A stretch of 64,000 bases of DNA from Marinovum algicola. GTDB lineage: Bacteria; Pseudomonadota; Alphaproteobacteria; Rhodobacterales; Rhodobacteraceae. The notes under the pieces were generated by a model. It was not told where the DNA came from, did not search any database, and worked only from the letters and a program-made list of their open reading frames with translations. Shown one piece after another: positions 1 through 9,379 of the stretch. Each line of letters starts with the position of its first letter. Within the stretch, counting starts at the first letter, position 1. The stretch covers positions 248,001 through 312,000 of the forward strand of contig NZ_FNYY01000001.1 of the NCBI RefSeq assembly GCF_900109145.1. The letters run 5' to 3'. The position numbers and the translations under genes were made by a program.

Positions 1-716
1 GCACCGGCTGGCCGATCTGTTACACCTCGGCCGACAGCGTTTTTCAGATTGCCGCGCATGAAGAGCATTTCGGCCTCGCGCGCCTGCTCAGGCTCTGCGA
101 GGAGCTTGCGCCGCATCTGCATGCGATGCGCGTCGGGCGGGTGATTGCGCGGCCTTTCGTCGGCACGCCCGGCGCGTTCGCGCGCACCGGCAACCGCCGC
201 GACTATGCGCTGACGCCGCCAGGCAAGGTGCTGACAAACTGGGTGCAGGACGCGGGCCGTGCGGTGCATGCGATTGGAAAGATTGGCGATATCTTCTCGA
301 TGCAGGGGATTGACGCGGTGTCCAAGGGCACAGATGCCGCGCTGATGCAGGCGCTGGCGCATCAGGTCGATCACGCCCCCGACGGCGGGTTGGTCTTTGC
401 CAATTTTGTCGAGTTCGACAGCCTCTGGGGGCACCGCCGAGACGTGTCGGGATATGCCCGTGCTCTGGAGTGGTTCGACGCCGAACTTGGGCCGATCCTG
501 GCGCGGCTGCGGCCGGACGACCTGATGATCCTCACCGCCGATCACGGCAACGATCCGACCTGGACTGGCACTGATCACACCCGCGAACGGGTGCCGGTTC
601 TGGGCGCCGGCCGGGACGCCCAAGGCATCGGAATCGTCGATTTCACCGCCGTGGCGGCTGCCATATCCGAACGCCTTGACGTCGAATACCCCCCTGACCT
701 GCGGAGCTTTCTGTGA
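1..716 (+). CDS. deoB: Phosphopentomutase, C-terminal part (5' end outside window)
   Basis: Interconverts (deoxy)ribose 1-phosphate and 5-phosphate in nucleoside salvage. The reading frame is open from the window edge (translation begins [20 protein letters not shown]), so the start lies upstream. The C-terminal alkaline-phosphatase-fold metal site is visible as [19 protein letters not shown], with the family's Asp-His-Gly and Asp-His-Thr-Arg-Glu pattern. The stop overlaps the GTG start of the adenosine deaminase gene (GTGA), so the two are probably translationally coupled in a salvage operon with upp. Confidence 0.95.
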   Translation, partial: TGWPICYTSADSVFQIAAHEEHFGLARLLRLCEELAPHLHAMRVGRVIARPFVGTPGAFARTGNRRDYALTPPGKVLTNWVQDAGRAVHAIGKIGDIFSMQGIDAVSKGTDAALMQALAHQVDHAPDGGLVFANFVEFDSLWGHRRDVSGYARALEWFDAELGPILARLRPDDLMILTADHGNDPTWTGTDHTRERVPVLGAGRDAQGIGIVDFTAVAAAISERLDVEYPPDLRSFL

Positions 717-1699
717 CTTTTCGAACATTTCCCAAGGCGGAGCTGCATCTCCACATCGAAGGCGCGGCGCCGCCGAAACTGATTGCCGGGCTGGCCCGGG
801 AAAAGTCTGTGGATATCGCCGGTGTCTTCGACGAGCGGGGCAATTACGCCTATCGCGATTTTCTGCAATTTCTCAAGGTCTACGAGGCCGCAACTCAGGT
901 GCTTCAGACGCCCGAGGACTACCGCCGCCTGACATTGGCGGTGCTTGAGGAAAGCGCCGCGCATGGGGTTGTCTATTCCGAAGCCTTTCTGAGCCCGGAT
1001 TTCTGCGGCGGCGGCGATCTGGCGGCCTGGCGCGAATATCTGCATGCGATCCGCGAGGCCGCCGATCAGGCCGAGCGCGAAATGGGCATCACCCTGCGCG
1101 GTGTGGTGACCTGCGTGCGGCACTTCGGGCCGGAGCAGGCCAAGAAGACGGCGCTCTGCGCTGCCGAAACCGCAGATGACTGGCTCTGCGGCTTTGGCAT
1201 GGGCGGCGACGAGAACGCCGGCGAACAGGGCGATTTCGCCTATTCCTTCGACATGGCGCGCGAGGCCGGTCTGCGGCTGACCACCCATGCCGGCGAATGG
1301 CGCGGCCCCGAGGAAGTGCGGGCGGCGGTTCGCGATCTCCGGGTCGAGCGCGTCGGGCACGGGGTGCGGGTGATCGAGGATCTGGCGCTGGTTGACGAAC
1401 TGATTGAAAAGGATGTGGTGCTCGAGGTTTGCCCCGGGTCCAATGTCATGCTGGGGGTCTACCCCAAGCTTGCCGCGCATCCGATCGAAAAACTGCGCGA
1501 GCGGGGCATCAAGGTCACGGTTTCGACCGATGATCCGCCGTTTTTTCACACCGACATGACCAAGGAATACGAAGGGCTTGCACGCGTCTTCGAATGGAAC
1601 GAAGACGACTTCAAGGCCCTCAACCAGACCGCCCTCGCGGCGGCCTTCTGTGATGACGCGACCCGCGACCGGATCGCGAAGAAACTGGAAACCGCATGA
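713..1699 (+). CDS. add: Adenosine deaminase
   Basis: Cytosolic zinc enzyme that deaminates adenosine/deoxyadenosine to inosine/deoxyinosine. The 328-residue protein has the N-terminal zinc pair HLH (His12, His14) in AELHLHIEG, then THAGEW, VGHGVRV and the STDDPPFF segment carrying the active-site Asp pair, in the family's order. The start is GTG at 713, forced by overlap with the deoB stop. It ends in an ATGA overlap with upp. Deamination feeds phosphorolysis, whose ribose phosphates are handled by DeoB. Some add homologues deaminate adenine or other aminopurines, so substrate is by family only. Confidence 0.93.
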   Translation: MTFRTFPKAELHLHIEGAAPPKLIAGLAREKSVDIAGVFDERGNYAYRDFLQFLKVYEAATQVLQTPEDYRRLTLAVLEESAAHGVVYSEAFLSPDFCGGGDLAAWREYLHAIREAADQAEREMGITLRGVVTCVRHFGPEQAKKTALCAAETADDWLCGFGMGGDENAGEQGDFAYSFDMAREAGLRLTTHAGEWRGPEEVRAAVRDLRVERVGHGVRVIEDLALVDELIEKDVVLEVCPGSNVMLGVYPKLAAHPIEKLRERGIKVTVSTDDPPFFHTDMTKEYEGLARVFEWNEDDFKALNQTALAAAFCDDATRDRIAKKLETA

Positions 1700-2328
1700 C
1701 CGAACATCTGACCGTCGTCGAACACCCCCTGGTGCAGCACAAGCTCAGCCTGATGCGCGACAAGGCGACCTCGACCGCCGAATTCCGTCGCCTGCTGCGC
1801 GAAATCAGCCAGTTGCTGGCTTATGAGATCACCCGCGAGCTGCCGATGACGACGCAGCAGGTGGAAACTCCGATGGAGATGATGGATGCGCCGGTGCTCG
1901 ACGGCAAGAAGCTGGCGCTGATCTCGATCCTGCGGGCCGGCAACGGACTGCTGGACGGGGTGCTCGAACTGGTGCCATCGGCGCGGGTCGGATTTGTCGG
2001 GCTGTACCGCGATGAAGAGACGCTTCTGCCGGTGCAATACTACTTCAAGGTGCCCGACGGCCTCGATGACCGGCTGGTGATCGCCGTCGATCCGATGTTG
2101 GCAACTGGCAATTCCTCGGCCGCCGCGATCGACCTGCTCAAGCAGGCCGGGGCGACCAATATCCGGTTTCTCTGCCTGCTTGCCGCGCCCGAAGGCGTCG
2201 CCCGGATGCAGGAGGCGCATCCCGATGTGCCGATCATCACCGCCTCGCTTGATCGCTGCCTGAATGATCAGGGATATATCATCCCGGGCCTAGGTGATGC
2301 GGGTGACAGGATGTTCGGCACAAAATAG
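1696..2328 (+). CDS. upp: Uracil phosphoribosyltransferase
   Basis: Converts uracil and PRPP to UMP. The 210-residue length is typical. The PRPP loop is seen as [12 protein letters not shown] (residues 131-142), and the C-terminal uracil-binding segment ends [18 protein letters not shown], a hallmark of UPRTases. The start ATG overlaps the add stop by ATGA. It is the last gene of the deoB-add-upp unit. No clear hairpin terminator separates it from the next gene 65 bases on. Confidence 0.96.
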   Translation: MTEHLTVVEHPLVQHKLSLMRDKATSTAEFRRLLREISQLLAYEITRELPMTTQQVETPMEMMDAPVLDGKKLALISILRAGNGLLDGVLELVPSARVGFVGLYRDEETLLPVQYYFKVPDGLDDRLVIAVDPMLATGNSSAAAIDLLKQAGATNIRFLCLLAAPEGVARMQEAHPDVPIITASLDRCLNDQGYIIPGLGDAGDRMFGTK

Positions 2329-2395
2329 GCCCGAGACCGCTTTACTAAATAGCAACCTTTTGTCATGCTGAGCCCCAAACCTGTGGGGACTGGTG

Positions 2396-3760
2396 ATGAA
2401 TAAATCGAGCATCTGTGCGGCGTTGGCGGTCGCAATTGGACTTTCGGCAAGTGCAACCTCGGGGGTGGCCCAGATCCGCGACGATCTGGCCGCACCGGCC
2501 GAGTTGCCGCCGGCTTCCTTTACCGGCCGGCAATATGTCGACAGCCGGGGCTGCATGTACATCCGTGCCGGGATCGACGGCAATGTCACCTGGGTTCCGC
2601 GGGTCGACCGCAACCGGCAGGTGATCTGCGGCCAGACCGCCTCTGCGCCCGCCGCCGCGCCCGCTCCGGTTGCCTCGGCCCCGGCGCCGGTAGCAGAGCC
2701 CGAACCCGCGCCGGCCGCCCCCGCCGAACCCGCGCCCCGGCCGGTTGTCACCGAGCGCCCGGCGCCCGCAGCGGCCCCCGCCGCGCCGCGCCGGGTGGTG
2801 CAGGCGCCGGCCCCGCGCAGGGTGGCGCAGCCCCCGGCGCCGCGTCAGGTCACACAAGCCCCGGCACAGGTCGCCCCCAAGCGGCGCGTGCGTCGCGATG
2901 CCTCGGGCAAAACGGTGATCCGGCATTCGACGCCGATCGTGCGCAACGCGCCGGCGCCGGCGAACAAGGTCATCGTCCGCCGCGCCGGGCAGCTGCCGCC
3001 GAATACTGTGCTGCGTACCCCGGCCGGGCTGAGCAAAGGCCCGACAGTCGTGGTCCGCGAGACGGGCAAGGCGGTGCGTCTGGCCGATCAGGGCGTCAAG
3101 GTCTTTACCGGCACCAGCGGCATCCAGCGTGTCACCGGCCAGACGCGCATCGCGCCCAAGGAAGCCTATGTCCGTGGTGCTTCTGTCGATGTGCCGGTGC
3201 CGAAAGGGTATCAGCGTGCCTTCGACGACGGCCGGCTGAGCACCACCCGCGCGCATCAGACCCTTGATGGCCGTCGCAAGATGCTACTGACCTGGACAAA
3301 TACGGTGCCGCGCCGGCTGATCGACAAGAGTACCGGGGAAGAGGTCAGTCATTATTTCCCCCAGCTTGTCTATCCCGATCGCTCGATGAAGGAACAGCAG
3401 GCCGCCGGTTTTGTCAGCTCACGCGGGGCAGTGCCCGAGGCGGCGCCGGAGCAACAGCGCCGGAGCGCGCCCGAGGCGGTGCGCAAGGACACGCCGAAAC
3501 CGATCCGCAAGAGCGCCGTGGCTCCGGCCAGCCACCGGTATGTTCAGCTCGGCACCTTCAGCACGCCGGCCAAGGCGCAGGCGGCGATCCGTCGGGTGCA
3601 GGCGGCGGGATTGCCTGTACGGATCAATGAATTCAGCCGCGCCGGCGTGCCGCACCGGATGGTTCTGGTCGGGCCTTTCGCGCGGCAGGATCGGCTCAGG
3701 GCCGCGCTGGACACGGTGCGCAACCGGATCGGCTATCGCTCGGCCACGCTGCGCAAGTGA
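2396..3760 (+). CDS. Secreted SPOR-domain protein
   Basis: Predicted periplasmic or envelope protein of 454 residues. A signal peptide (MNKSSICAALAVAIGLSASA) is followed by a short Cys-containing segment, a low-complexity Ala/Pro-rich tract (about residues 80-165, likely extended) and a C-terminal SPOR domain (about 375-454; HRYVQLGTFSTPAKAQAAI...). SPOR domains bind denuded peptidoglycan glycan strands, often at the division septum, so a cell-wall or division role is likely. GTG at 2393 sits directly before ATG 2396; I prefer the ATG. It appears monocistronic, with a hairpin downstream at 3783. Confidence 0.85.
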   Translation: MNKSSICAALAVAIGLSASATSGVAQIRDDLAAPAELPPASFTGRQYVDSRGCMYIRAGIDGNVTWVPRVDRNRQVICGQTASAPAAAPAPVASAPAPVAEPEPAPAAPAEPAPRPVVTERPAPAAAPAAPRRVVQAPAPRRVAQPPAPRQVTQAPAQVAPKRRVRRDASGKTVIRHSTPIVRNAPAPANKVIVRRAGQLPPNTVLRTPAGLSKGPTVVVRETGKAVRLADQGVKVFTGTSGIQRVTGQTRIAPKEAYVRGASVDVPVPKGYQRAFDDGRLSTTRAHQTLDGRRKMLLTWTNTVPRRLIDKSTGEEVSHYFPQLVYPDRSMKEQQAAGFVSSRGAVPEAAPEQQRRSAPEAVRKDTPKPIRKSAVAPASHRYVQLGTFSTPAKAQAAIRRVQAAGLPVRINEFSRAGVPHRMVLVGPFARQDRLRAALDTVRNRIGYRSATLRK

Positions 3761-3782
3761 CGACACGACAGGTTTGACAGCA

Positions 3783-3804
3783 GGGCGGGCTTCGGGCCCG
3801 CCCC
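3783..3804. terminator. Hairpin between convergent genes
   Basis: Perfect 8-bp GC stem GGGCGGGC/GCCCGCCC with a TTCGG loop between the ends of two convergent genes. The U-tract is poor on either strand, so it may act as a bidirectional or mRNA 3'-end hairpin. Confidence 0.6.
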
Positions 3805-3825
3805 ATTCGCTTTCCGAAAGTTGCG

Positions 3826-4947
3826 TTATTCGCCGCAGATCGCCTGCAAGCGCAGCCAGTCGTTGTCCGACATCACCGGCGCGGCATCGGCGTCTTCCAG
3901 CGGATCGGCCTCGATCAGGGGGAGCGTGGTTTCCCCGGTGAAGTCAACCGCATAGGCATAAGGCGCAGTGTGCAGCCGGGCCGCGTGAAACGCCTCGATC
4001 ACGCGCCGGTCGGGCAGGGGCTCGGGCGATCCGGCCATCAGGGTGACGGCAAAGCGCTCAAGCGCCTCGTCGGGCAGTTGCCCGGTGGTCAGCAGGCGCG
4101 CGGTGGCCATCATCCCGGCCTGCCGCAGCAGTGCTTCGAGCGGATCCTCGGCCTGGGCGCGCAGATTCTCGACTAGCACATAGCCGGCGGCGGCCTCGGG
4201 GTCTTCGGTGTCCTCGAGCACGCGCCGGTCAAGCAGGATGAAGCCGCCCGGCAGATGCGCCGTCGCGCGGGACGAGGCGCGCAGTACCACCAGATCGCCG
4301 GCGCGCTCGGGGCCGAGAACCCGGCGGCTCAGCATGCGCAGTTGCGCGACGGCGGTGTCCGAGCGGCAGGCGGGGCCGGAGACGCGCGAAATCTCGGTCA
4401 GCAGGGCACGGCCGATGGCATCGCGTTTCACATCCGGCACCACTCGCATGGTATGGGCGACCAATGCGTCCGGCAGCCAGAACACCGCCAGGCCGAGAAA
4501 GGCCGCCATCGCCGTGGCGCCCAACCCCCAGCGCAGCCGGCCCTGGCGCGGCCGGCGGCGGATGATCTCGCGCCGCAGCCGCTCGATGGCGTCGATCATG
4601 TCATTGGCGTCGTCGTCAAGCTCGAGCTCTTCGCCGGGATCGCCGTTGGGAAAGTAGCGGGCAGGGCGTTGGCCGGGGTTGGCGCGTTCCACCGCCGCCA
4701 GCGACCAATGCGCCAGGGCCTGGTCGTTCATGTCGCTCAGAACCAGCGTCGCTTCGCCCAGAGAGACCACCACATGTCGGCGCTGCGCGCCCTCGGTGGC
4801 GCGCCAGAGACCCTGTGCCTCCAACCTCTGGAATTCCTTCAACGCTGTCATCTGCCGGGCCTGCTCCGCCTCATCGGCGCGGACCGTAACATGAAGCGCG
4901 GGGCGGCGTCCATCAGCGGCGATCAGGGTTTGGGCCGGTCGTCCCAT
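3826..4947 (-). CDS. Membrane-anchored protein with degenerate M48-like domain
   Basis: Unknown function. The 373-residue protein has a soluble N-terminal part (1-100), an acidic stretch, one transmembrane segment (about 140-165) and a periplasmic C-terminal domain. In that domain, HLPGGFILLDRRVLEDTEDP (231-250) resembles the strand before the active-site helix of M48 metallopeptidases. The helix that should carry HExxH instead reads AAGYVLVENLRAQ, so the zinc site is missing. It overlaps the 3' end of ccoS by 25 bases, so it is probably co-transcribed with the cbb3 maturation genes. The M48 relation is inferred from local pattern only. Confidence 0.7.
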   Translation of the reverse strand: MGRPAQTLIAADGRRPALHVTVRADEAEQARQMTALKEFQRLEAQGLWRATEGAQRRHVVVSLGEATLVLSDMNDQALAHWSLAAVERANPGQRPARYFPNGDPGEELELDDDANDMIDAIERLRREIIRRRPRQGRLRWGLGATAMAAFLGLAVFWLPDALVAHTMRVVPDVKRDAIGRALLTEISRVSGPACRSDTAVAQLRMLSRRVLGPERAGDLVVLRASSRATAHLPGGFILLDRRVLEDTEDPEAAAGYVLVENLRAQAEDPLEALLRQAGMMATARLLTTGQLPDEALERFAVTLMAGSPEPLPDRRVIEAFHAARLHTAPYAYAVDFTGETTLPLIEADPLEDADAAPVMSDNDWLRLQAICGE

Positions 4948-5081
4948 TGGTCGCAGAGGATACGCTGCGCATTGCCCGCGGGATCGTCGTATTGCCGTGC
5001 CCGGACGGTAAAGACAAAGCCGGCGAGGCCAATGCCGCCGAGGAGCAGCGCGATCGGGATCAGGTAGATCAGGACGTTCAT
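4923..5081 (-). CDS. ccoS: cbb3 oxidase assembly protein CcoS
   Basis: 52-residue single-pass membrane protein: MNVLIYLIPIALLLGG helix, then a short tail with RQYDDPAGNAQRIL. The Tyr-Asp-Asp followed by an R-I-L segment is typical of CcoS/FixS. It is needed for heme and copper insertion into the cbb3 oxidase. The ATG overlaps the ccoI stop (ATGA). Confidence 0.93.
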   Translation of the reverse strand: MNVLIYLIPIALLLGGIGLAGFVFTVRARQYDDPAGNAQRILCDQWDDRPKP

Positions 5082-7267
5082 GGCGACCTCAGGCGCAGGG
5101 CGTTGAGCGAGACGGTGATCGACGAGGTCGACATCGCCAGCGCGGCGATCAGCGGCGTAGCCAGCCCGGCAACGGCCAGCGGCACGGCGAGGATGTTGTA
5201 GAGCGTGGCAATGCGAAAGTTCTCGCGGATGCGCCGGGTCGCCGCGCGCGCGGTGGTCAGCGCCAGGGGCAGGGGAGCAAGATCGCGGCCGAGCAGCACG
5301 ATATCGCTGGCCACCCGCGCCGCATCCAGCGCGCTGGCAGGCGAGATCGAGACATCGGCCATGGCCAGTGCGGCGGTGTCATTCAGCCCGTCGCCGACCA
5401 TGAGCACATTTGCGCCCTGGGCCTTCAGCGCCCGGATGCGCGCCGCCTTGTCCTCCGGGCGGGCTTCGGCCGTCCAGTCCTCGATGCCGAGGCGCGCGGC
5501 CATGGCCGCCACCGGGCCGGGGGAATCGCCCGACATCAGGAGCACCCGATGGCCCGCCGCCTGCAAGGCCGCGACCGCCGCTTCGGCGCCGGGGCGCAGG
5601 GCGTCGCGAAAGGCGAAGCGGTGGGTTGTGCCATCCGGCAGGGTCAGCCAGGCGGCGGTCTCGCGGCCCTGGTCGCCGGCGCCGGCCCAGGCGGCGCGGC
5701 CGAGGCGGACCATGTGGCCCTCGAACTGCCCTTCGGTGCCGAACCCGGGCACCTCGTGGAGCCGGGTGACCCGGTCCGGTTGCAGCCCGCGATCGCGCGC
5801 GGCGCGGGCCAGTGCCTGGCTCAGCGGATGAGCCGAGCATTCGGCCAGCGCCAGAGCCAGGCGCAGCACCGCGTCTGAATGGCTGTCGGGGTGCGAGAGC
5901 ACAGGTTGGCCCTCGGTCAGCGTGCCGGTCTTGTCGAACACCACGGTGTCGACCCGGGCCAGCCGCTCGAGCGCGGTTTCATGTTTGATCAGCATGCCGT
6001 GTTTGAACAGCCGGCCGGAGGCGGCGGTGGTCACCGCCGGCACCGCGAGGCCCAGCGCGCAGGGGCAGGTGATGATCAGCACGGCGGCCGCGATGTTGAG
6101 CGCGATCCGCAGGTCGCCCGACCAGGCAAACCAGCCGATAAAGGCCAGCGCCGAAAGGATGTGCACGCCCGGCGCGTAGAGCCGGGCGGCCCTGTCGGCC
6201 AGCGAGGTATAGCGCGCGCGGCCGGATTCCGCCACGGCCACCAGATCGGCCAGCCGGTGCAGCGCACTGTCGCTGCCAATGGCGCTGGCGCGAACCTGCA
6301 ATGGCCCGGTGAGGTTCACCTCGCCGGCGCTGACGGCCATGCCCGGCGCGGCAAAGACCGGCAGGGTCTCGCCCGTCAGCAGTGACCGGTCGAGTTCGGA
6401 GTTGCCGGCCAGGATCTCGCCATCGACCGGCATCCGGCCGCCGGGCCGCACCAGGACGATGTCGCCAACCGAAAGCGCGCCCAGCGGCACCTGGGTCTCT
6501 TCGCCGTCGCGCAGGCGGGTGGCGCGGGGCACCTCCAGCGCCGCCAGCTCCTCGGCGGCCGACCGGGCGATGGCGCGGGTGCGGTGATCGAGATAGCGGC
6601 CGGCCAGCAGAAAGAAGGTCAGCGCGATGGCGGCGTCGAAATAGGCGTGGTGGCCCGAGAGCCATGTCTCCCAGAGCGAGGTTGCGAGCGCCAGCGCAAT
6701 GGCCAGCGAAATCGGCACATCCATGTTGAGCCGCCGGGCGCGGAGTGCACGCCAGGCGCTGACAAAGAACGGCTGGGCGGCAAAGCCGATGGTGGGCAGG
6801 GTGATCACCGCCGAAATCCAGTGAAACATGTCGCGTGTCGCACCCTCGGCCCCGGCCCAGACAGCGACCGAGAGCAGCATCACGTTCATCGCCGCAAAGC
6901 CCGCCACCGCCAGCCGCATCAGCAGGTCGCGCCCGACCTTGTCGGTTGCGGTGGCGCCGAGCAGCCCGGCGTCGAGCTCATGCGCCTCAAAGCCCGCATC
7001 CGCCAGCACCCGGATCAGCGCGTCGGGGGTGACTTCGGGCCCGGCCGCAACGGTCACCCGTTTCAGCGTCAGGTTCACCCGTGCCTCGCGAACCCCCGCC
7101 TGGGCATTCAACACCCGTTCGACCGTGGCGATGCAGGCGGCGCAATGGATCGTGGGTAGCGACAGGGCCAGCGGTCCGGATGCCTCGGCGGCGCCGAGGG
7201 CCTGGGCCGCCGGGGCCGCGGCGCAGGCCGGGCAGGCCGAAGGCGAGGGGCGAAGCGCGACCGTCAT
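5078..7267 (-). CDS. ccoI: Copper-translocating P1B-type ATPase of cbb3 assembly
   Basis: 729-residue Cu(I) export ATPase (FixI/CcoI) that supplies copper for cbb3 oxidase. Features in order: an extra N-terminal CPAC (12-15), a heavy-metal-associated domain with HCAAC (Cys42, Cys45), TGE of the actuator domain (298-300), the transmembrane CPC (401-403), phosphorylation motif DKTGT (Asp445), and GDGLNDTAA in the hinge. It is transcribed after ccoH with 3 bases between and overlaps ccoS. The extra N-terminal Cys pair and the CcoGHIS order distinguish it from detoxifying CopA. Confidence 0.95.
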   Translation of the reverse strand: MTVALRPSPSACPACAAAPAAQALGAAEASGPLALSLPTIHCAACIATVERVLNAQAGVREARVNLTLKRVTVAAGPEVTPDALIRVLADAGFEAHELDAGLLGATATDKVGRDLLMRLAVAGFAAMNVMLLSVAVWAGAEGATRDMFHWISAVITLPTIGFAAQPFFVSAWRALRARRLNMDVPISLAIALALATSLWETWLSGHHAYFDAAIALTFFLLAGRYLDHRTRAIARSAAEELAALEVPRATRLRDGEETQVPLGALSVGDIVLVRPGGRMPVDGEILAGNSELDRSLLTGETLPVFAAPGMAVSAGEVNLTGPLQVRASAIGSDSALHRLADLVAVAESGRARYTSLADRAARLYAPGVHILSALAFIGWFAWSGDLRIALNIAAAVLIITCPCALGLAVPAVTTAASGRLFKHGMLIKHETALERLARVDTVVFDKTGTLTEGQPVLSHPDSHSDAVLRLALALAECSAHPLSQALARAARDRGLQPDRVTRLHEVPGFGTEGQFEGHMVRLGRAAWAGAGDQGRETAAWLTLPDGTTHRFAFRDALRPGAEAAVAALQAAGHRVLLMSGDSPGPVAAMAARLGIEDWTAEARPEDKAARIRALKAQGANVLMVGDGLNDTAALAMADVSISPASALDAARVASDIVLLGRDLAPLPLALTTARAATRRIRENFRIATLYNILAVPLAVAGLATPLIAALAMSTSSITVSLNALRLRSP

Positions 7268-7270
7268 GGC

Positions 7271-7732
7271 CTATTCCCCGCGCAGAAGGACGCGCTGCGA
7301 AAATGCGGTGCCGTCCGGCGCCTCGGCGGTCATCCGCAGGTTCCAGTTGCCCGGTGCAATCTCGGCATCGGCGACATATGCGCGACCGTTGAAACTGAAG
7401 TCGAGCGCGATGTCGTCCTTGACATGGGTGGCCCGGCCCAGCACCGCATGCAGGTCGGCCACCTGCACCGGCCGGCCCTCGGCATCCTCGATCGCCAGCA
7501 CCACCCTGCCGTCATCTGCGGTGGCGGTGACGGTCCAGCCCAGCGCCTGCTGCGCGTCGCGTCTGGCATCGAAGCTTTGGCTGGCGACATAGGAATTGCC
7601 GGTCTCGAGCCCCGGAAAGGTCGCGACCGCGTTGAAGGCCAGGGTCAGGTTGACGCCGATGATCACGCCAAAGGCGGCGGTGAAGATCGCCAATACGTGC
7701 CAGCCGGTGAGTTTCCGTGTCGCGGATGTCAT
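7271..7732 (-). CDS. ccoH: cbb3 oxidase assembly protein CcoH (FixH)
   Basis: 153 residues: one N-terminal membrane helix (LAIFTAAFGVIIGVNLTLAF) and a periplasmic beta-rich domain with the family segment NSYVASQSFDARRDAQQALG near residue 43. CcoH associates with and stabilises cbb3 oxidase. The start ATG is one base after the ccoG stop (TGAGATG). Confidence 0.93.
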   Translation of the reverse strand: MTSATRKLTGWHVLAIFTAAFGVIIGVNLTLAFNAVATFPGLETGNSYVASQSFDARRDAQQALGWTVTATADDGRVVLAIEDAEGRPVQVADLHAVLGRATHVKDDIALDFSFNGRAYVADAEIAPGNWNLRMTAEAPDGTAFSQRVLLRGE

Positions 7733-7733
7733 C

Positions 7734-9281
7734 TCAGTTCTCCTTGCCGTTGAAGACGGTGTCTTCGAAGCTGCGTTCGCCGCTCTCGGTGTCTTCGGCC
7801 CAGAGCCGGATATCGCTGCGTGCCCGCCGGGCCGGGGCCGCGGCGGCGGGCGCGATCACATGGACCTTGTGCAATTGCGTGCTGTCGGCGGGAACGGTGA
7901 CGGTCGTGTGTGTGGCGCCTTCGACCTCGAGCCGCAGCGCCGGGTCGCCGGCCACCGAGAGCCGGAAGGGCTGCGCCATGCCATGTTTGTTGCGCAGCCG
8001 CACCTCGTAGGTGTTGCGGATCGCTCCGTCCGACAGGGTAACAAAGGTGGGGTTGCGCACCGGGGCGACCGTCATGTCGATCTCGGGCCGGATGAAGAGC
8101 GCAAAGAGCAGCAGCAGCCCGACCCCGCCCCAGAGCGTGGTATAAAGCACGGTGCGTGGCCGGAAGACATGGCGCCAGACCGGCCGGGGCGTGCCGCCGG
8201 CGCGTTCCGCGGCTTCGTCGGTCAGTGCCATGTAGTCGATCAGCCCGCGGGGCTTGCCGATCCTGGCCATCACGTCGTCGCAGGCATCGATGCAGAGCGC
8301 ACAGGTGATGCATTCCATCTGCTGGCCGTTGCGGATGTCGATCCCCATCGGGCAGACGTTGACGCAGGCCATGCAGTCGATGCAATCGCCGGGCGGCTGA
8401 TCGGCCAGCGGCTGCGGCAGGATCGGTGCGGCATAGGGCATCGGTGTCGAGGGATAGGCCGGCGCGGTGCGCCCGGTGGCGGCCTCTTCGGCGGCGATTT
8501 TCAGCGACAGCGCCTTGTTCTTCTTCTGACGGCGGGTGTTGCCCTTGCCGCGCGGCTCACCGCGCCAGGCGCGGTAGCCGACGGTCAGCGTGTCCTCGTC
8601 CATCATCGCCGCCTGGATGCGCGGCCAGGGGCAGGCGTAGATGCAGATCTGTTCGCGGGCAAAGCCGCCAAAGACAAAGGTGGTCAGCGTCAGGATCGCC
8701 ATGGTGGTATAGGCCACCGGATGGGCCTGGCCGGTCACCAGATCGCGCAGGAGCGTCGGCGCATCGGCGAAATAGAACACCCAGGCGCCGCCGGTGCCCA
8801 ACCCGATCAGCAGCCAGATCGCCCATTTCGTCAGCCGCAGCCGGGCCTTGCGCAGGCTCATGGCCTGACGGTGCAGGCGCAACTGGGCGTTTCGGTCGCC
8901 CTCGATCCAACGTTCGACCAGCATGAAAAGATCGGTCCAGACGGTCTGCGGGCAGGCATAGCCGCACCAGACCCGGCCCAGCGCCGAGGTAAAGAGGAAG
9001 AGGCCGAGACCGGCCATGATCAGCAGCCCGGCGACGAAATAGAATTCATGCGGCCAGATCTCGATCCAGAAGAAATAGAACCGCCGGCCGGCCAGGTCGA
9101 TCAGCACCGCCTGATCGGGCAGGCTGGGGCCGCGGTCCCAGCGAATCCAGGGCACCAGATAATAGATGCCCAGGGTGACCGCCATGATCGCCCATTTCAG
9201 ATTGCGGAACCGGCCCGAGACGCGCTTGGGAAAAATCGGTTCGCGCGACTTGTAGAGGCTTTGCTCTGTCGTATCGGTCAA
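7734..9281 (-). CDS. ccoG: cbb3 accessory protein CcoG (FixG), 4Fe-4S membrane protein
   Basis: 515-residue membrane protein with several helices, two conserved Cys motifs (CGYACPQTVWTD, CIYACPWPRIQ) and a ferredoxin-like pair of clusters (CIDCMACVNVCP; CITCALCIDAC), followed by a periplasmic Ig-like C-terminal domain. CcoG is reported to act as a copper reductase in cbb3 assembly. The frame is open far upstream; I choose TTG at 9281 (MTDTTEQSLYKSREPIFPK) because it has a GGAG upstream and matches family N-termini. An FNR box lies 58 bases upstream. Confidence 0.9.
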   Translation of the reverse strand: MTDTTEQSLYKSREPIFPKRVSGRFRNLKWAIMAVTLGIYYLVPWIRWDRGPSLPDQAVLIDLAGRRFYFFWIEIWPHEFYFVAGLLIMAGLGLFLFTSALGRVWCGYACPQTVWTDLFMLVERWIEGDRNAQLRLHRQAMSLRKARLRLTKWAIWLLIGLGTGGAWVFYFADAPTLLRDLVTGQAHPVAYTTMAILTLTTFVFGGFAREQICIYACPWPRIQAAMMDEDTLTVGYRAWRGEPRGKGNTRRQKKNKALSLKIAAEEAATGRTAPAYPSTPMPYAAPILPQPLADQPPGDCIDCMACVNVCPMGIDIRNGQQMECITCALCIDACDDVMARIGKPRGLIDYMALTDEAAERAGGTPRPVWRHVFRPRTVLYTTLWGGVGLLLLFALFIRPEIDMTVAPVRNPTFVTLSDGAIRNTYEVRLRNKHGMAQPFRLSVAGDPALRLEVEGATHTTVTVPADSTQLHKVHVIAPAAAAPARRARSDIRLWAEDTESGERSFEDTVFNGKEN

Positions 9282-9338
9282 GAGGGGGCTCCGGGTGCTG
9301 CGTTTGCGTCCTTTTGGACGTTGCGCCGCGCCACGGCT

Positions 9339-9352
9339 TTGACCTGAGTCAA
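9339..9352. promoter_or_regulatory. FNR/FnrL box upstream of ccoG
   Basis: TTGAC-CTGA-GTCAA, a perfect inverted repeat matching the FNR/Anr consensus TTGAT-N4-ATCAA closely. It is 58 bases before the ccoG start, as expected for oxygen-responsive activation of ccoGHIS. Confidence 0.85.
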
Positions 9353-9379
9353 ACTGCGCCGCCCGGTCCCCCTTTATGT

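Noticed and set aside
575-1549. Long minus-strand ORF (324 aa) opposite add
   Set aside because: Antisense to a clear adenosine deaminase; GC-rich codon bias creates long antisense frames; no motif or ribosome-binding site.
7596-9347. 583-aa plus-strand ORF opposite ccoG
   Set aside because: Antisense to ccoG; His/Arg/Gln-rich low-complexity translation typical of shadow frames.
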